Assembly: GCA_016711925.1 (NCBI GenBank)
Contig: JADJSA010000009.1
Location: 62,001-126,000 of the forward strand
Direction: 5' to 3'
DNA from: Candidatus Methylophosphatis haderslevensis
GTDB taxonomy: Bacteria > Pseudomonadota > Gammaproteobacteria > Burkholderiales > Rhodocyclaceae
Length of the DNA stretch: 64,000 bases
Below, piece after piece: positions 37,192 to 49,432 of this stretch; position 1 is the first letter of the stretch, and every line of letters starts with the position of its first letter. Below the pieces are notes generated by a model. It searched no databases. It was not told where the DNA came from and saw nothing but the letters and a program-made list of their open reading frames with translations. The position numbers and the translations under genes were made by a program.

Positions 37192-37253
37192 GGATGGCCG
37201 GCAAGAGATCTAACGCCGGCTTTGAAGGCGGTTTCTTCCCTAGAAGCCCGGAC

Positions 37254-39143
37254 TCAGGGCTGTTTCGTTTCCAGTGCCGCAGTATTGATCTGCACCTTGT
37301 AGCGGGCGCGCAACGCCGCAAGATAGGCGTTTAGTTCTTCGCCCGACGCAAGTTGCTCGAGTTGGTTCTGGGCCGATTTCAACCGCGGGTCGTCCGGTTT
37401 TACGGGCGGCTTGTTTACGCCGCTGATTTTGTAAATTGTGGTTCCCGCGGTCGGCGACTCGGCTATGGCATAAGCGGGCAACTTGTCGGCTGCGGCCTTG
37501 AATAATGCGCGCAGCGCATCCGGCGCCGTTCCGGGCGCGCCATTGCGCGTGATCTTGCGAGATTGCGGCCAGACCAGATCCACTGCCTCGCCTTTCTTCA
37601 GTTTCTCCAACTTGGCGCTCGCATCTTGGGTCGCAAGCTTGCCGGCCTCTTCCCGCGTCAGGCGCTTCTCGATGTCGGCGCGCACGTCGTCCAAAGGCCG
37701 CAGGGCCGCCGGCTTGTGTTCCAGCACACGCGCCGCAACGAGTGTATTCGGCGCGATTTCGACAGCTTCGGTGTTGCGCCTGTTCTTGATCGCATCGTCG
37801 CTGAACAGCGCGCCAAGGAACTTGGGATTTGCCAACCCTCCTGCGCCTTGGCCAGTCTTGCTGATCCAGTCCGTGTTCTGTGTGCTGAGTTTGAACTTCT
37901 CGGTAACCGGCTTGAGGCTATCCGACTGCTCATAGACCAGGTTACCGAACTGTTCAGCAGTCTCGGCATACTTCTTCTCCGCCAACAGCCGTTTGGCCTT
38001 GTCCACAAACTCCGCTTTGGTCTGCGGCGCACCGGTTACTCCTTGTGGCTTGGCAATGAGGATGTGGCTCGCCCGACGTTGCTCACTGTCCTTCTCGTTG
38101 CGAATGCCGGTGAGTTTGATGATGTGGAAGCCGAAGTCGCTCTCTACCGGCCCTCTGATGTCGCCTTCGGTCATAGCAAACACGGCATCTTCGAACGGCT
38201 TGACCATTGCGCCACGACCAAAGAACTCAAGGTCGCCACCCTTCTGGGCAGAACCGGGATCATCCGAGTACTTTTTGGCTAACTCGCCGAACTGCAACCC
38301 CTGGCGTGCTTCAGCAAGTACGGCCTCAGCCTTGCGCCTCGCTTGCGCGAGCGCCGCGACCTTGGATGCCACCTCTTCATTGAAGCGCTTGTCGAGTTCT
38401 GCGTCGTCGACCGTAACCAGCGGCAGCAACGCGCCGACATCGAGTATCACGTACTCGGCCTTGACCTGCTCGGCCGTCTCGAACTGGGATTTGTTGGCAT
38501 CGTAGTATTTCTGCACTGCATCTGCCGCAAGTTTCACTTGCGCAAGGTACTGTTCCGGCTTGAACTGCACTTCGGCAAATTCCCGCTCTTCCGACTGCAG
38601 GGCGACCCACCGCTCGGCAAGTGCTCGCGAGGCGTACCCGCTCTGGCTGATCGCGCCGACCAATTGTTGCTGCACAAGATCCTGCCGCAGCGTGAGTTCA
38701 AACCCCTCGCGGCTCATGCCACGCGATCTCACCACAGCGTCATATTTCGCCTGCGAAAACTGACCGTTCTCCTGCAAGGCGGGCGCGGACGCAATGAAGT
38801 CGCGCAACTGCTCGTCGGTTACGCCAAGACGCGCGCCCGCTGCCGCCAGGGCGAGGGTGCGCTGGCTGACCAGCGAATCAAGAACTGCGCGGCGCGCTTC
38901 GGCGTTGTCCAGCATCTTGGGATCGAACTTTCCGCCGAGCGCCTCTTGCATGCGTTCCTGCTGCGCCCGCATCGCTTGCTGAAATTCACCGTGCGAGATC
39001 CGTGACTTTCCGACGCTCGCGACCTCTTGCGCCGCACCGGGACTTCGCATGTACGCTTCGATGCCGAAGAACGCAAAGGTAAGCGAAATCAGGGCCAGAA
39101 TGACCTGAACGACAACTTTGTTGTTGCGGACTGAATCGAACAT
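37254..39143 (-). CDS. ppiD: Periplasmic folding chaperone / peptidyl-prolyl isomerase PpiD
   Basis: 629 residues from the ATG at 39143. One N-terminal membrane helix (about 10-30, VVVQVILALISLTFAFFGIE), a SurA-like N-terminal chaperone region, and a parvulin domain at about 265-360 (GLQFGELAKKYSDDPGSAQK, GDLEFFGRGAMVKPFEDAVF, GPVESDFGFHIIKLTGI). The C-terminal half is a second helical region. It is anchored in the inner membrane next to the Sec exit and helps outer-membrane proteins fold. It lies downstream of hupB and tRNA-Val on the same strand, the usual order after lon. Confidence 0.92.
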   Translation of the reverse strand: MFDSVRNNKVVVQVILALISLTFAFFGIEAYMRSPGAAQEVASVGKSRISHGEFQQAMRAQQERMQEALGGKFDPKMLDNAEARRAVLDSLVSQRTLALAAAGARLGVTDEQLRDFIASAPALQENGQFSQAKYDAVVRSRGMSREGFELTLRQDLVQQQLVGAISQSGYASRALAERWVALQSEEREFAEVQFKPEQYLAQVKLAADAVQKYYDANKSQFETAEQVKAEYVILDVGALLPLVTVDDAELDKRFNEEVASKVAALAQARRKAEAVLAEARQGLQFGELAKKYSDDPGSAQKGGDLEFFGRGAMVKPFEDAVFAMTEGDIRGPVESDFGFHIIKLTGIRNEKDSEQRRASHILIAKPQGVTGAPQTKAEFVDKAKRLLAEKKYAETAEQFGNLVYEQSDSLKPVTEKFKLSTQNTDWISKTGQGAGGLANPKFLGALFSDDAIKNRRNTEAVEIAPNTLVAARVLEHKPAALRPLDDVRADIEKRLTREEAGKLATQDASAKLEKLKKGEAVDLVWPQSRKITRNGAPGTAPDALRALFKAAADKLPAYAIAESPTAGTTIYKISGVNKPPVKPDDPRLKSAQNQLEQLASGEELNAYLAALRARYKVQINTAALETKQP

Positions 39144-39209
39144 GGGAACTCGAACCTGGCGATAAACTTGGTTGGCAATCGTCGACCGGCGCGATCGACC
39201 TACCGAGAC

Positions 39210-39233
39210 AAAAAAGGCGAACTTGCGTTCGCC
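39210..39233 (-). terminator. Rho-independent terminator after tRNA-Val
   Basis: Read leftwards: GGCGAAC, loop GCAA, GTTCGCC, then TTTTTT. It lies between the tRNA 3' end and ppiD, so ppiD probably has its own promoter or depends on read-through. Confidence 0.8.
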
Positions 39234-39248
39234 TCTGCTTGATTCACC

Positions 39249-39324
39249 TGGTGGGTGCTGACGGGCTCGAACCGCCGACATTCGCCTTGTAAGGGCGACG
39301 CTCTACCAACTGAGCTAAGCACCC
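39249..39324 (-). tRNA. tRNA-Val (anticodon TAC)
   Basis: Complete cloverleaf: acceptor GGGTGCT/AGCACCC, D-arm GCTC/GAGC, anticodon arm TCGCC-CTTACAA-GGCGA with TAC, T-arm containing GGTTCGAGC. The 3' CCA is encoded. It sits between hupB and ppiD. Confidence 0.95.
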
Positions 39325-39367
39325 GACCGCGCCGTCACACCGGGCGACCGAATGCGCGACGACTATG

Positions 39368-39640
39368 TCAGTTTACCGCATCCTTGAGCGCCTTGCCGGC
39401 ACGGAACTTCGGCACCTTTGCAGCCTTGATCTTGATGTTGGTCCCGGTGCGCGGGTTGCGGCCTGTGCGCGCCGCTCGCTTGCCTACGTAAAACGTACCG
39501 AAACCCACCAGAGTGACCATGCCGCCTTTCTTGAGCGAACCCTTGACGGAGTCGATTGTCGCATCCAGCGCACGGCCGGCAGCCGCCTTGGAAATGTCGG
39601 CCTTCTTCGCGATGAGATCGATCAGTTCGGATTTATTCAC
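39368..39640 (-). CDS. hupB: DNA-binding protein HU-beta
   Basis: 90 residues: [20 protein letters not shown], then [20 protein letters not shown] and [20 protein letters not shown]. The last two cover the beta-arm, whose tip carries the conserved RNP (Pro intercalates into DNA). It is a nucleoid architectural protein and forms dimers. It follows lon, as in many proteobacteria, but with its own strong promoter and behind a terminator. Confidence 0.97.
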   Translation of the reverse strand: MNKSELIDLIAKKADISKAAAGRALDATIDSVKGSLKKGGMVTLVGFGTFYVGKRAARTGRNPRTGTNIKIKAAKVPKFRAGKALKDAVN

Positions 39641-39746
39641 TTGTGCCCCCCAGTCTTGGATTTGGTGACGAATACTGTGTCGCTAAAAAGAGACGTTATG
39701 AGAATTGATCATCATAATGATGCGCGGTGGAATTGTATCGCGATCT

Positions 39747-39776
39747 TTTATAGCAAGCCGCAAATCCTTGTGTCAA
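39747..39776 (-). promoter_or_regulatory. Sigma-70 promoter of hupB
   Basis: Read leftwards: TTGACA (39771-39776), an 18-base spacer, TATAAA (39747-39752). It leaves an AT-rich leader of about 100 bases before the hupB ATG at 39640. Both hexamers are near consensus. Confidence 0.75.
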
Positions 39777-39807
39777 GCGGATCCGCCGGCCATTGCGCTC
39801 GTTGCCG

Positions 39808-39852
39808 AAAAATGCCAACGCCGCTTGCGACCGGCTCGCAAACGGCGTTGGC
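39808..39852 (-). terminator. Rho-independent terminator after lon
   Basis: Arms GCCAACGCCG (39814-39823) and CGGCGTTGGC (39843-39852) are perfectly complementary, with a second inner pair TTGCGA/TCGCAA. Read leftwards, the stem is followed by ATTTTT. It separates lon from the hupB promoter. Confidence 0.82.
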
Positions 39853-39879
39853 GGCGGCGTGAAACTGTGTGTCAGAGAA

Positions 39880-42291
<2,412 letters not shown>

Positions 42292-42324
42292 AGCAGTTCC
42301 TTATGGATGGGAGTGTCAAGGGCC

Positions 42325-42352
42325 ATATGGGGCCCGAGAACACAAGTTCAAG
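42325..42352 (-). promoter_or_regulatory. Sigma-32 (heat-shock) promoter of lon
   Basis: Read leftwards: CTTGAA (42347-42352), a 14-base spacer, CCCCATAT (42325-42332). The RpoH consensus is CTTGAA, 13-15 bases, CCCCATnT, so both elements match fully. The lon ATG is at 42291, giving a short leader. Confidence 0.8.
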
Positions 42353-42417
42353 CTGCACGAAAAAGGAACACTAGCCGCTGATATCCGGGATTCACTCCGA
42401 AATTTTCAACTGCACCC

Positions 42418-43683
42418 TCAATTCGAACTGGCTACCTTCGGCTGATCGGCGTAAATCAGTATCGGCTTGCCGCTGCTTTCAATCATCCCCTCATCGACGA
42501 CGACCTTGGAGACATTCTCCATGTTCGGCAATTCGTACATGATGTCGAGCAACGCGCCCTCAAGAATGGACCGCAAACCGCGCGCGCCGGTCTTGCGCTT
42601 GAGCGCCTTGCGGGCGATCGCCTGCAGGGCCGGTGGCCGCACCTCCAGTTCGACACCCTCCATCGAGAACAGTTTCTGGTACTGCTTGATCAGCGCGTTC
42701 TTCGGCTCGATCAAGATCTCGATCAGGGCTTCTTCGCTCAATTCATGCAGCGTGGCCACCACCGGCAATCTGCCGACAAACTCGGGAATGAGACCATACT
42801 TGATCAGATCCTCCGGTTCGACCAGACGCAGCGCCTCGCTGACATCCTTCGTGTCGCGGCTCTTCACTTCGGCGCCGAAACCGATTCCACCCTGCTCGTT
42901 GCGGCTGCGGATCACCTTGTCGAGGCCATCGAACGCACCGCCACACACGAACAGGATATTGGTCGTATCGACCTGTACGAAATCCTGGTTCGGGTGCTTG
43001 CGGCCGCCCTGCGGCGGGACCGATGCGACCGTCCCCTCAATCAGCTTCAATAGGGCTTGCTGGACCCCCTCCCCGGACACATCACGGGTGATGGAAGGGT
43101 TGTCGGACTTGCGCGAGATCTTGTCGATCTCGTCGATGTACACAATGCCCTGCTGCGCCTTCTCGACCTCGTAGTCGCACTTCTGCAGCAGCTTCTGGAT
43201 GATGTTCTCGACGTCCTCGCCAACGTAGCCCGCTTCGGTCAAGGTAGTGGCGTCGGCCATCACGAACGGCACGTTGAGCAGACGCGCCAGCGTTTGCGCG
43301 AGAAGCGTCTTGCCGGAGCCGGTTGGTCCGATCAGCAGGATGTTGCTCTTGGCAAGCTCGACATCGTCGCTCTTTGAGAGATGCTTGAGTCGCTTGTAGT
43401 GGTTGTAGACCGCGACCGCAAGTATCCGTTTGGCACTCGGCTGGCCGATCACATACTGGTCGAGTATCGAACAGATCTCCTGCGGGGTCGGCAGATCGCC
43501 CTTGCCGCCCTTGCCGGACGTATCGCTGTTGATCTCGTCGCGGATGATGTCGTTGCACAGTTCGATGCACTCGTCGCAGATGAATACCGACGGACCGGCA
43601 ATCAATTTGCGGACCTCATGTTGACTCTTGCCGCAGAACGAGCAGTACAGCAGCTTCTCGCCGCCTGACTTTTTGTCCGACAT
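42418..43683 (-). CDS. clpX: ATP-dependent Clp protease, ATP-binding subunit ClpX
   Basis: 421 residues. N-terminal zinc finger with four Cys ([10 protein letters not shown], then [11 protein letters not shown]). AAA+ core: Walker [30 protein letters not shown], Walker [11 protein letters not shown], the pore loop near the GRKHPNQDF region, and sensor [12 protein letters not shown]. The C-terminal small domain has [20 protein letters not shown]. It unfolds tagged substrates and feeds ClpP, encoded 26 bases upstream. Confidence 0.97.
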   Translation of the reverse strand: MSDKKSGGEKLLYCSFCGKSQHEVRKLIAGPSVFICDECIELCNDIIRDEINSDTSGKGGKGDLPTPQEICSILDQYVIGQPSAKRILAVAVYNHYKRLKHLSKSDDVELAKSNILLIGPTGSGKTLLAQTLARLLNVPFVMADATTLTEAGYVGEDVENIIQKLLQKCDYEVEKAQQGIVYIDEIDKISRKSDNPSITRDVSGEGVQQALLKLIEGTVASVPPQGGRKHPNQDFVQVDTTNILFVCGGAFDGLDKVIRSRNEQGGIGFGAEVKSRDTKDVSEALRLVEPEDLIKYGLIPEFVGRLPVVATLHELSEEALIEILIEPKNALIKQYQKLFSMEGVELEVRPPALQAIARKALKRKTGARGLRSILEGALLDIMYELPNMENVSKVVVDEGMIESSGKPILIYADQPKVASSN

Positions 43684-43709
43684 GTCCCCAGTCTCCGTCT
43701 GCTAAGTGC

Positions 43710-44351
43710 TCAGCCGACCTGAGCGCGATTCAACAGCACCGTGTCCACTAATCCATAGTCAACCGATTGTTCGGCCGACAAAAAGTTGTCGCGATCGGTA
43801 TCCTTCTCAATGCGCTCGATCGGCTGGCCGGTGTGCTTGGCGAGAATCTCGTTGAGCTTGGCGCGCAAAGTCAGGATTTCGCGCGCGTGGATTTCGATAT
43901 CCGAGGCCTGGCCTTGAAATCCGCCCATCGGCTGGTGAATCATGACGCGGGAATTGGGCAGGCAGTATCGCTTGCCCTTCGCGCCGGCGGCAAGCAGAAA
44001 CGCACCCATGCTGGCCGCCTGACCGATGCAAAGCGTCGACACATCCGGCTTGATGAACTGCATGGTGTCGTAGATCGCCATGCCGGCACTCACCGAGCCG
44101 CCCGGCGAGTTGATATAGAAATACACATCCTTGTCGGGGTTCTCGGACTCCAGGAAGAGCAGTTGCGCGACGATCAGGTTGGCAGTCACGTCGTTGACCG
44201 GCCCAACCAGAAAGACCACCCGCTCCTTCAGCAGACGCGAGTAGATGTCGTAGGCACGCTCTCCACGACCGCTCTGCTCGATGACCATCGGCACCATGCC
44301 CAGTCCTTGCGGATCCCATCGCGAGCCGTTGTCCGAATTGCCGAAAATCAT
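43710..44351 (-). CDS. clpP: ATP-dependent Clp protease, proteolytic subunit ClpP
   Basis: 213 residues from the ATG at 44351, which has GGAGAGG upstream (an upstream in-frame start at 44375 lacks one). Catalytic Ser in [14 protein letters not shown], His in [15 protein letters not shown], and Asp in [34 protein letters not shown] forms the handle strand. Forms the two-ring peptidase chamber for ClpX. It lies between tig and clpX as in most proteobacteria. Confidence 0.97.
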   Translation of the reverse strand: MIFGNSDNGSRWDPQGLGMVPMVIEQSGRGERAYDIYSRLLKERVVFLVGPVNDVTANLIVAQLLFLESENPDKDVYFYINSPGGSVSAGMAIYDTMQFIKPDVSTLCIGQAASMGAFLLAAGAKGKRYCLPNSRVMIHQPMGGFQGQASDIEIHAREILTLRAKLNEILAKHTGQPIERIEKDTDRDNFLSAEQSVDYGLVDTVLLNRAQVG

Positions 44352-44375
44352 ATCCGCCTCTCCCGGGCCGGCCAC

Positions 44376-45681
44376 TCAAGTCGTGCCGCCCATCAGTTCA
44401 TCGAATGTAACGGTCTTGTCGGTAGACCGGGCGTGAGCCAGCATCCACGCCACGACATTGTCTTCGACCACCAGCGCTTCAACCTGTGCCATTCTCTGCG
44501 GCTCGCCGTAATACCAGCGCACAACCTCGGCAGGATCCTCATAGCTCTGGGAGAACTCCTCGACCTGGGCGCGGATCTGCTCGGGCTTCGCATGCAAGTC
44601 ATGCTTCTTTACCAATTCAGCCAGCAAAAGGCCGAGTTTGACACGACGCTCGGCCTGCTCGGCGAACCAGCCTGTTTCGACGGGTATTTTCGAAACGTCC
44701 ATGCCTCGCCCGGTCATGTCGCGGCGCGCATTCTCGGCCATCTGGCGCGACTCCAACTCGATCAGCGCCTTCGGAACGACGATCGGGTTGACCTCGAGCA
44801 GCACATTCATGACCTGATCCTTGAGCCGAGCCGCAATCCGCTTCTTCACTTCGCGTTCGAGGTTGGCCCTGACTTCCGCGCGCATCTTGACCAGATCGCC
44901 ATCGGCAACGCCGAGCGCTTTGGCGAAATCGACATCGAGCGCGGGGAGTCGCGCTTCGCGCACTTCCTTCAGCGTCACATCGAACTGCGCGGGCTTTCCC
45001 CTGAGATCTTCGGCGTGATAGTCCTCGGGAAAAGTCAGGTCGAAAGGACTTCGACTCACCGATGGACAAGCCGGTCACTGCTGCCTCGAACTCCTTGAGC
45101 ATTTGCCCCATTCCGATCACAAACCCGAAGTCGGTCGCCGTCCCGCCTTGAAAGATTTCGCCATCCTTGCGGCCAGTGAAGTCAACGACAACCTGATCGC
45201 CTTCCTGAGCCGCCCGCTCGACCTTATCGAAAACCTGGCGCTGCTTGCGCAATACCTCGATGGTCTTGTCGACCTCGACATCTCCTACGACGAGTACCGG
45301 CTTCTCGATCGGTCGATCAGAAATATCGCCCAGCGCGATCTCGGGATAAACCTCGAACACCGCGCTAAATTCCAGCTTTTCCGCGTCACCGCCCTGTTTC
45401 TGCTCGATCCGGGGATAGCCGGCAACGCGCAGATTCTGCTCACGGACCTTTTCGCCAAACGACTTGTTGATCGCCTCACCGACGGCTTCCGTACGAACCT
45501 GCGAGCCATACTGCGCGGCAACCATCCTGAATGGAACCTTGCCGGGGCGGAACCCGGCCATCTTGACCGTCCGCGCGAGCCGTTTCAGGCGCTCTTCAAC
45601 GTCCCTTTCAATCACGGCAAGGGGAACCGCCATTTCAATACGCCGCTCCAGCGGGTCGTTTGTCTGCTCAGTTGCCTGCAT
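44376..45681 (-). CDS. tig: Trigger factor (ribosome-bound chaperone), frameshifted
   Basis: From the ATG at 45681: ribosome-binding domain with VKMAGFRPGKVPFRMVAAQY (signature GFRxGKxP), PPIase domain with DFTGRKDGEIFQGG and FGFVIGMGQMLKEFE, then VTGLSIGESKS. The frame breaks at 45043-45045 and continues as FDLTFPEDYHAEDLRGKPAQ and a normal C-terminal domain to DELMGGTT. One extra base in an A/T run of three explains it. Restored length is 434 residues, usual for the family. It meets nascent chains at the ribosome exit. Intact family text on both sides of the break speaks for a sequencing error. Confidence 0.9.
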
Positions 45682-46233
45682 GAAACCTGTCCAGTCGCAA
45701 ATTGCCTTGTCGGTGGCCGGCGTAGATGTGCTTTGGTGTTTCGACGATACGGATCGCTGGATATGGCAGTGTGTGAAAGGAGTCCGGCCTCGACACCAGC
45801 GCCCTGCGGAATCAATCTGCAGGGGCACGGTCCAGCAACACTAATCCGCCCCGATTCTATCACAAACCCAAGCGGGCCGGGCTCCCGCACCCGCGCCGCG
45901 AGGGCGGGGATTCTTCAATGGTTTCTTGGACTTGCCTGAAAATCATGGCCATCGCGAAGTGCCGTTTCCGAACCCTTTCGGGCAGCAAGCCCGCGATCAC
46001 CTACAGCGAGCATATCCAGTCCGCCACACTACTTCAGGGGCGTTCGTCACGCGCGACACAAACCACTAGCGGAACTTGTCCGCTTGTCCCATTATCGATG
46101 GTGAGGGGGTTGGGAGCATGACCGATGACGCGTTGGGCGCCAGCGCTGCCCAGAGGTCGCACCGAAAACGCATGCTTCAGCCGGTTTGAATTCTTTGCGT
46201 CAAACGCACAACGGACTTCACGGAGGCGAACTC
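45682..46233. other. Divergent promoter region between tig and prkA, no gene seen
   Basis: About 550 bases without a supported gene or RNA. Read leftwards, TAGAAT at 45854-45859 is a possible tig -10. I searched for a sigma-54 element (GG-N10-GC type) before prkA and saw none that convinced me. GGAGG at 46222-46226 is the prkA ribosome site. Confidence 0.4.
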
Positions 46234-48156
46234 ATGACGATATTCAGTGCGTACCAGTCCCGCTACGATGCCGGCAAGGAAGAGCAGATGTCGATCAAGG
46301 AGTACCTCGACATCTGCAAGGCGGATCGCTCCGCCTACGCCACCGCCGCCGAACGCATGCTGATGGCGATCGGCGAACCGGAACTGGTCGATACCCGCCT
46401 CGAGCCGCGCCTGTCGAGGATGTTCTCCAACAAGATAATCAAGATCTATCCGGCGTTCCGCGAGTTCTATGGCATGGAAGAAGCGATTGAGAATATCGTG
46501 TCGTACTTCCGGCACGCAGCCCAGGGCCTGGAGGAGAAAAAGCAGATTCTGTACCTTTTGGGGCCGGTCGGCGGCGGCAAGTCCTCGCTAGCCGAAAAGC
46601 TCAAGTCCCTGATGGAGAAGGTTCCTTTTTACGCGCTAAAGGATTCGCCGGTACACGAGTCCCCGCTCGGCCTGTTCAACGCCGTCGAAGACGGAGCAAT
46701 CCTCGAACAGGACTACGGCATTGCACGCCGTTACCTGAACAACATCATGTCGCCTTGGGCGGTAAAACGCCTGCACGAGTTCGGCGGCGACATCACCAAG
46801 TTCAAGGTCGTCAAACGGACGCCATCTGTCCTGCAACAAATTGCCGTTTCCAAGACCGAACCGGGGGACGAGAACAATCAGGACATCTCGTCGCTGGTCG
46901 GCAAGATCGATATCCGCAAGCTCGAGCAGTATTCACAGGACGATCCGGATGCCTACAGTTTCTCCGGCGGCCTGTGCCTGGCCAACCGCGGCCTGCTGGA
47001 ATTCGTCGAGATGTTCAAGGCGCCGATCAAGGTGCTGCACCCGTTGCTGACCGCGACCCAGGAGGGCAACTACAAGGGTACCGAGGGCTTTGGGGCAATC
47101 CCGTTCGATGGCGTCGTTCTCGCCCACTCGAACGAATCGGAATGGCTGGCGTTCCGCAACAACCGCAACAACGAAGCCTTCCTCGACCGCATCTACATCG
47201 TCAAAGTACCTTATTGCACGCGCGTCGCCGAGGAAATCAAGATTTACCAGAAACTCATCACCAACAGTTCTCTCGGAGACGCCCCGTGCGCGCCAGACAC
47301 TCTGCGCATGATGGCGCAGTTCGCCGTATTGTCGCGCATCAAGGAGCCGGAAAACTCCAGCATCTTTTCCAAAATGCGCATTTACGATGGCGAGAATCTC
47401 AAGGACACCGACCCCAAGGCCAAGTCCTACCAGGAGTACCGCGACTACGCCGGCGTTGACGAGGGCATGACCGGCCTGTCCACCCGGTTCGCCTTCAAGA
47501 CGCTGTCGAAGGTGTTCAACTTCGACCACCGCGAGGTTGCCGCCAACCCGGTACATCTGATGTACGTGCTCGAACAGCAGATCGAGCAGGAGCAATTCCA
47601 GCCCGAGGTCGAGCAGAAGTACATGGGCTTCATCAAGGAATATCTTGCGCCGCGCTACGCCGAGTTCATCGGCAAGGAGATCCAGACCGCCTACCTCGAG
47701 TCCTACTCGGAGTACGGGCAGAACATCTTCGACCGCTACGTGACCTACGCCGACTTCTGGATTCAGGACCAGGAATACCGCGATCCGAACACCGGTGAAA
47801 TTCTCGACCGCAATGCCCTCAACGACGAACTCGAAAAGATCGAAAAGCCCGCTGGCATAAGCAACCCGAAGGACTTCCGCAACGAGGTGGTGAACTTCGT
47901 CCTGCGCGCGCGCGCCAAGAACGACGGCAAGAATCCGTCCTGGACCTCCTACGAAAAGCTGCGCGCGGTGATCGAGAAGAAGATGTTCTCCAACACCGAG
48001 GAACTGCTGCCGGTGATCTCGTTCAACGCCAAGGCCAGCGGCGACGAGCAGAAGAAGCACGCCGACTTCGTCAATCGGATGATGGCAAAGGGCTACACGG
48101 AGAAGCAGGTTCGCCTGCTCTCCGAGTGGTACCTGCGCGTGCGCAAGTCGTCCTGA
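46234..48156 (+). CDS. prkA: PrkA serine protein kinase
   Basis: 640 residues from the ATG at 46234. AAA+ type N-terminal domain with Walker A LLGPVGGGKSSLAEKL and the family stretch PFYALKDSPVHESPLGLFNA. Next come GLCLANRGLLEFVEMFKAPI and HPLLTATQEGNYKGTEGFGA. The C-terminal region (about 480-640) resembles the kinase-like part. Length matches PrkA/YeaG (about 640). It is known as a stress and nutrient-limitation kinase or AAA+ protein; substrates are unclear. It is the first gene of the prkA-yeaH-spoVR operon. Confidence 0.95.
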   Translation: MTIFSAYQSRYDAGKEEQMSIKEYLDICKADRSAYATAAERMLMAIGEPELVDTRLEPRLSRMFSNKIIKIYPAFREFYGMEEAIENIVSYFRHAAQGLEEKKQILYLLGPVGGGKSSLAEKLKSLMEKVPFYALKDSPVHESPLGLFNAVEDGAILEQDYGIARRYLNNIMSPWAVKRLHEFGGDITKFKVVKRTPSVLQQIAVSKTEPGDENNQDISSLVGKIDIRKLEQYSQDDPDAYSFSGGLCLANRGLLEFVEMFKAPIKVLHPLLTATQEGNYKGTEGFGAIPFDGVVLAHSNESEWLAFRNNRNNEAFLDRIYIVKVPYCTRVAEEIKIYQKLITNSSLGDAPCAPDTLRMMAQFAVLSRIKEPENSSIFSKMRIYDGENLKDTDPKAKSYQEYRDYAGVDEGMTGLSTRFAFKTLSKVFNFDHREVAANPVHLMYVLEQQIEQEQFQPEVEQKYMGFIKEYLAPRYAEFIGKEIQTAYLESYSEYGQNIFDRYVTYADFWIQDQEYRDPNTGEILDRNALNDELEKIEKPAGISNPKDFRNEVVNFVLRARAKNDGKNPSWTSYEKLRAVIEKKMFSNTEELLPVISFNAKASGDEQKKHADFVNRMMAKGYTEKQVRLLSEWYLRVRKSS

Positions 48157-48168
48157 GCGGAGCCATTA

Positions 48169-49432
48169 GTGTTCCGCATCATCGATCGTCGGTTCGACGC
48201 CAAGAACAAGAGCGCGGTCAACCGCCAGCGATTCTTTCGCCGCTTCAAGGGGCAAATTCGCAAGGCTGTGTCCGACGCGATCTCCGGCCGCAGCATCACC
48301 GACATCGACAACGGCGAGAGCATCTCGATCCCGTCCAAGGACTTGACCGAGCCCCAGTTCGGCCATGCTCGCGAAGGCGAGTGGGAGACCATCTACTCCG
48401 GCAACGACCAGTACGCGACCGGCGACGAGGTATCGCGCCCGATGGGCGGCGGCCAGGGGCGCGGCAAGGGCGCATCGAATGAAGGCGAGTCGGAAGACGA
48501 CTTTCGTCTTCCAGCTTTCGCGCGAGGAGTTTCTGAACATCTTCTTCGACGACCTCGCGCTCCCCAACCTGGTCAAGACGCAACTGGCGCGGCTGGTCGA
48601 GAACAAGTCGGTGCGCGCCGGATTCACTTCGGAAGGCGTGCCGGCCAACATCAATGTCGTCCGTTCGTTGCGTGGAGCGCTCGGCCGGCGACTCGCGCTA
48701 GGCGGCCCCTACCGCGAGGAGATACGACAGTTGCAGGATGAGATCGAGGAACTGCGCAAGACGCTTGCCGATGACGATCCACAGATCAAGACACGCTGGG
48801 AACGAATCGAGCGACTGCGCTCCAAGATCGACAACATCCCCTGGATAGACAGCTTCGACCTGCGCTACAACAACCGGGTCAGGATTCCGGTCCCATCGAC
48901 GTCCGCGGTCATGTTTTGCGTGATGGACGTATCCGGTTCGATGGACGAGGAAAAGAAGCAGATAGGCAAGCGCTTCTTCATGCTGCTCTACCTGTTCCTC
49001 AAGCGTACCTACGAACACATCGAGCTGGTTTTCATCCGCCACCATACGGTGGCGCAGGAAGTCGACGAGAACGAGTTCTTCCACTCGCGCGAATCCGGCG
49101 GCACCGTGGTCTCGAGTGCGCTCGAATTGATGCGCGACATCATCAAGGAGCGCTACGCCAACGGAATGTGGAACATCTACGGCGCACAGGCTTCGGACGG
49201 CGACAACTGGGAGAACGACTCGCCGCTCTGCCGGCAGATACTCGCCGAACACATCATGCCGTTCGTCCAGTACTTCGCGTACATCGAGATCACCACGGGC
49301 GAAGCGCAGAACCTGTGGCGCGAATACATCGGCGTCAAGGAGTCGTGCAAGAATTTCGCCATGCAGCGCATCGAGGGAATCGCCGACATCTATCCCGTGT
49401 TCCGTGAACTGTTCAAGAAGAAACTCGCATGA
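48169..49432 (+). CDS. yeaH: YeaH/DUF444 family protein (VWA-like), frameshifted
   Basis: GTG start at 48169 with GGAG upstream. The N-terminal text FRIIDRRFDAKNKSAVNRQR and PMGGGQGRGKG is typical. The frame shifts at 48502-48504 (one extra T in TTT): EDDF joins VFQLSREEFLNIFFDDLALP. The C-terminal half contains a von Willebrand A-like fold with the metal site DVSGSMDEEKK, then SGGTVVSSALELM and an end like VFRELFKKKLA. Restored length is 420 residues. It is nearly always encoded with PrkA and SpoVR and probably works with them in stress survival. Its stop overlaps the spoVR start (ATGA). Confidence 0.9.

Noticed and set aside
37195..37240. GCCGGC...GCCGGC hairpin after fabI as terminator
   Set aside because: The stem is only six bases, with a long loop, and the following T run is broken; not strong enough to annotate.
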